From positions 1 through 16,605 of the forward strand of contig JBEEJZ010000253.1 in the NCBI GenBank assembly GCA_041168905.1: 16,605 nt of DNA, given 5' to 3'. Below are positions 13,884-16,605 of the stretch, piece by piece. The notes beneath the pieces were generated by a model. It saw nothing but the letters and a program-made list of their open reading frames with translations. It was not told the origin of the DNA and ran no database searches. The translations under genes and the position numbers were made by a program. Origin of the DNA: JBEEJZ01 sp041168905 (GTDB lineage: Bacteria; Pseudomonadota; Gammaproteobacteria; Burkholderiales; Burkholderiaceae_C). The first letter of the stretch is position 1. Every line of letters begins with the position of its first letter.

Positions 13884-14903
13884 ATGACCCGCTACGAACA
13901 AATACAAACCCAACTGCGCCAGCAACCCAAAACCTGGCTCGTCACCGGCGTTGCCGGTTTCATTGGCAGCAACTTGCTAGAAACCCTGCTCAAGCTAGAC
14001 CAGCGCGTGGTGGGGCTGGACAACTTTGCCACCGGGCATCAACGCAACCTGGACGAAGTGCAAAGCCTGGTCATGCCTGCGCAGTGGGCCAATTTTCAGT
14101 TCATCCAAGGCGACATCTGCCAGCTGGCTGACTGCCAAAAAGCGTGCAATGGCGTCAACTACGTGCTGCACCAGGCCGCCCTAGGCAGCGTGCCCCGCAG
14201 CCTGGCCGACCCCATAGCCACCAACGAAACCAATGTCACCGGCTTTTTGAACATGCTAGTGGCTGCCCGTGATGCGAAGGTGCAAAGCTTTACCTACGCC
14301 GCCAGCAGCAGCACCTATGGCGACCACCCCACGCTGCCCAAGGTGGAAGAAAATATTGGCAACCCGCTCAGCCCCTATGCCGTGACTAAATATGTGAACG
14401 AGTTGTATGCCAGCGTGTTTGCCCGCAGCTACGGCTTTAAGACTATCGGGCTGCGTTACTTCAATGTGTTTGGCCCCCGCCAGGACCCCAATGGGGCCTA
14501 TGCCGCCGTCATCCCTAAATGGACCGATGCCTTGCTCAAAGGCGAAACCGTTTACATCAATGGCGACGGTGAAACTAGCCGCGACTTCTGCTTTGTGGCT
14601 AACGCGGTGCAAGCCAATATCCTGGCCGCTTGCGGAGCTGATGACGCCAAAGACCAGGTCTACAACGTGGCCGTGGGCGATCGCACCACGCTAAACGATC
14701 TGTTTGCCGCACTGCGTGATGCGCTCAACTCCAGCGGGGTTCTGCCCACCTCACAACCCACTTGCCGGGACTTCCGCGCGGGCGATGTGCGCCACAGCCA
14801 AGCCGACATTGGTAAGGCTCAACGTCTGCTGGGCTATGCGCCCACGCACCGCATACAAGACGGCATTGGCGTGGCCGTGCCCTGGTACGTAGCCAATCGC
14901 TGA
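13884..14903 (+). CDS. tviC: UDP-GlcNAc(A) C4-epimerase (TviC/WbpP-like)
   Basis: An extended-SDR epimerase of 339 residues that interconverts the gluco and galacto forms at C4 of UDP-N-acetylhexosamines, preferring acetylated substrates. The NAD motif TGVAGFIGSN spans 21-30, with Asp46 binding the adenosine ribose, the catalytic serine region SSSTYG at 141-146, and Tyr165-x3-Lys169 in SPYAVTKY. The runs VVGLDNFATGHQRNLDEV, HQAALGSVPRS and INGDGETSRDFC are nearly the same as in Pseudomonas WbpP as I remember it. It begins 3 nt after the dehydrogenase stop, with GGAAG upstream, so the two are co-translated. Together they would convert UDP-GlcNAc to UDP-GalNAcA. Confidence 0.95.
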   Translation: MTRYEQIQTQLRQQPKTWLVTGVAGFIGSNLLETLLKLDQRVVGLDNFATGHQRNLDEVQSLVMPAQWANFQFIQGDICQLADCQKACNGVNYVLHQAALGSVPRSLADPIATNETNVTGFLNMLVAARDAKVQSFTYAASSSTYGDHPTLPKVEENIGNPLSPYAVTKYVNELYASVFARSYGFKTIGLRYFNVFGPRQDPNGAYAAVIPKWTDALLKGETVYINGDGETSRDFCFVANAVQANILAACGADDAKDQVYNVAVGDRTTLNDLFAALRDALNSSGVLPTSQPTCRDFRAGDVRHSQADIGKAQRLLGYAPTHRIQDGIGVAVPWYVANR

Positions 14904-14916
14904 GCAGGGAGTAAAT

Positions 14917-16026
14917 ATGACCAAGCCCATCTTTGTCACACAACCCTACCTGCCCCCGCTGGAAGAGTTCACACCCTACCTGCAAAAAATTTGGGACAAC
15001 AAAATCCTGACGAACGGCGGGCCGTTTCACCAGCAACTGGAAAAAGCCCTGTGCGAATATTTGGGTGTGGAGCATGTTGCGTTGTTTTCCAACGGCACAC
15101 TGGCGCTCATCACAGCGCTGCAGGCGCTGCGGGTAACGGGCGAAGTCATTACCACGCCCTACAGCTTTGTGGCCACTGCGCACTCGCTGCACTGGCATGG
15201 CAACAAACCCGTCTTCGTGGACGTGGAGCCCGACACCCTGAACCTGGACCCCGCCAAGATCGAGGCCGCCATCACGCCCCAAACCACCGCCATCATGCCG
15301 GTGCACTGCTATGGCAACCCCTGCAACGTGGCCGCCATCCAGAAAATCGCCGACAACTACAACCTGCGAGTGATCTACGACGCCTGCCATGCGTTTGGAG
15401 TGGAAGACCAAGGTGGCAGTGTGCTGCGCCACGGCGACCTTTCGTGCATCAGTTTTCACGCCACCAAGGTGTTCAACACCTTCGAAGGCGGCGCCATCAT
15501 CTGCCCAGACTCCAAGACCAAGCAGCGCATTGATCACCTCAAAAACTTCGGAATTGTGGATGAAACCACCGTGGTAGCACCCGGCATCAACGGCAAGATG
15601 AGCGAAATCAACGCCGCCTTTGGCATGCTGCAACTGCAGCATATGGGCACCGTCATGCAGCGCAGGGCAGAGGTCGACGCGGTCTACCGCGAAGGGCTCA
15701 AAGACGTCAAAGGCATCCACTGCCTGCCTCAAACCGCCAGCCGAACACGCAACCATTCGTACTTTCCGATTTTGGTAGGAGCAGATTACCCACTCAGCCG
15801 TGACGCGCTTTACCAAAAACTGAAAGACCAGGGCATCAATGGTCGTCGCTATTTTTACCCATTGATTTCGGAGTTTTCGATGTACCGCGGGCTGACGTCT
15901 TCTGCGCCCAGCAATCTCCCCGTAGCCACAGATGCGGCGCAACGGGTGTTGTGTTTGCCGATTTACCCAGCGCTGACCAACGAGGAGCAAGGGCGGGTGA
16001 TTGAGGTGATCCGGGGCGAGGCCTGA
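14917..16026 (+). CDS. DegT/DnrJ/EryC1 sugar aminotransferase (VioA-like)
   Basis: A PLP-dependent sugar aminotransferase of 369 residues that turns a nucleotide-linked keto-sugar into an amino-sugar. PLP-binding Lys184 is in SFHATKVFNTFEGG, Asp155 of IYDACHAFG holds the pyridine nitrogen, and the N-terminal LTNGGPF and LFSNGTLAL motifs contact PLP and substrate. The start of the protein (VTQPYLPPLEEF) and the HATKVFNTFEGGAI run resemble VioA, which makes dTDP-4-amino-4,6-dideoxyglucose, more than PseC or WbpE. A different 3- or 4-keto substrate cannot be excluded. A strong site AGGGAG (14906-14911) precedes the ATG. The next gene is an acyltransferase, 38 nt on, as in VioA/VioB pairs. No RmlA/RmlB to make the keto-sugar is in the window. 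Confidence 0.9.
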   Translation: MTKPIFVTQPYLPPLEEFTPYLQKIWDNKILTNGGPFHQQLEKALCEYLGVEHVALFSNGTLALITALQALRVTGEVITTPYSFVATAHSLHWHGNKPVFVDVEPDTLNLDPAKIEAAITPQTTAIMPVHCYGNPCNVAAIQKIADNYNLRVIYDACHAFGVEDQGGSVLRHGDLSCISFHATKVFNTFEGGAIICPDSKTKQRIDHLKNFGIVDETTVVAPGINGKMSEINAAFGMLQLQHMGTVMQRRAEVDAVYREGLKDVKGIHCLPQTASRTRNHSYFPILVGADYPLSRDALYQKLKDQGINGRRYFYPLISEFSMYRGLTSSAPSNLPVATDAAQRVLCLPIYPALTNEEQGRVIEVIRGEA

Positions 16027-16064
16027 GCCCTGCTCGGTCTAGAAAACGGACAAGAGGCACCAGC

Positions 16065-16605
16065 ATGAGTACTCAGCCCATCGTCATCTTCGGTGCCGGA
16101 GGCTTCGGCCGCGAGGTGTTGCAACTCATCCACGACATCAACCGCGCTAACCCGGCAGCAACCGTATGGGAACCGCTGGGCTTTGTGGTCGATGCGGCCT
16201 ATGTCGATGACCGCCTGGTCAACGGCCTGCCGATCGTCGGCAGCCCGGACTGGCTGGTCACCCACCCTGAGGTTCGCATCGTCCTGGCCGTGGGCGCACC
16301 GGCCGTGCGCCGCCGCACCGTGGCCAGCTGGACCTCGATCAGCCCAGACCGCTACGCTACCCTGGTCCATCCGCGTGCCTGGGTTGGCGACCACGTCGGG
16401 ATCGGCCACGGCTCGGTGATCTGTGCCGGCGCCCTGATCACGACCAACATCACGATCGGCCAGCACGTGCACGTCAACATCGGCTGCACCATCGGCCATG
16501 ACGCGGTGCTTGAAGACTTCGTCACCCTCAACCCCAGTGTGAACATCTCTGGCAACGTTCGGCTAGGCACCGGCGTTGACGTAGGTACCCGTGCTGCCCT
16601 GATCC
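16065..16605 (+). CDS. NeuD/PglD-family sugar acyltransferase, partial
   Basis: The first 180 codons of a sugar N- or O-acetyltransferase, cut by the window end. The N-terminal PglD-type domain has a Rossmann-like IVIFGAGGFGREV (6-18). A left-handed beta-helix follows from about residue 108, with hexapeptide turns such as VGIGHGSVICAGALIT, INIGCTIGHD and ISGNVRLGTGV. The catalytic His is probably the one in IGHD. It would acylate the amino-sugar made by the preceding aminotransferase. The visible part contains no lysine at all and is visibly richer in GC codons than the aminotransferase gene next to it, hinting at a different origin. GAGG lies about 8 nt ahead of the ATG. Confidence 0.88.
   Translation, partial: MSTQPIVIFGAGGFGREVLQLIHDINRANPAATVWEPLGFVVDAAYVDDRLVNGLPIVGSPDWLVTHPEVRIVLAVGAPAVRRRTVASWTSISPDRYATLVHPRAWVGDHVGIGHGSVICAGALITTNITIGQHVHVNIGCTIGHDAVLEDFVTLNPSVNISGNVRLGTGVDVGTRAALI

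Noticed and set aside
14725..15990. 421-codon open frame on the minus strand opposite tviC and the aminotransferase
   Set aside because: Composition typical of an antisense shadow; both genes on the plus strand show complete catalytic motifs.

Overview
The window looks like chromosomal DNA of a betaproteobacterium, probably a Comamonadaceae-type Burkholderiales. The basis is the GC-rich coding, the gshA and rbgA/ylqF sequences, and a sorbitol/mannitol-type ABC transporter; genus cannot be judged from the sequence alone.

Region 1 (1-3292): on the minus strand, the first part of a polyol ABC importer operon in transcription order: periplasmic binding protein (smoE-like), then two inner-membrane permeases (smoF-like, then smoG-like, the last cut by the window edge). 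A strong intrinsic terminator hairpin lies between the binding-protein gene and the first permease, which would give more binding protein than permease. The upstream region carries AraC-type direct repeats next to a plausible promoter. Region 2 (3293-5781): on the plus strand, a stand-alone short-chain dehydrogenase resembling the dehydrogenase part of peroxisomal multifunctional enzyme 2, then gshA (glutamate-cysteine ligase).

Region 3 (5782-8748): two housekeeping genes, a YpfH-like serine esterase (minus) and the circularly permuted ribosome-assembly GTPase RbgA/YlqF (plus), diverge from a perfect 15-bp inverted repeat. On each side of this pair sits a small accessory cassette. Each cassette is bracketed by inverted copies of the same 25-nt near-palindrome (arms TTAATTGGG and CCCAATTAA, centre GTCAGAT or its complement). 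The left cassette carries a MazE-family antitoxin and a MazF/PemK toxin with twin operators. The right one carries a minimal nucleotidyltransferase (MNT) and a short helical partner that appears frameshifted. There is no transposase in the window. These twin palindrome-bracketed cassettes are the most unusual thing here.

Region 4 (8749-16605): a plus-strand exopolysaccharide/O-antigen-type locus. A long multi-SLBB outer-membrane export protein and a Wzz/GNVR-type co-polymerase form the export and chain-length side. Next come a TviB/WbpO-like UDP-HexNAc 6-dehydrogenase and a TviC/WbpP-like C4-epimerase, which together should supply UDP-GalNAcA. A VioA-like sugar aminotransferase and a NeuD/PglD-like acyltransferase (cut by the window end) should supply an N-acylated amino sugar. 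The polymer is therefore likely to contain a uronic N-acetyl sugar and an acylamino-deoxy sugar; that prediction is inference.
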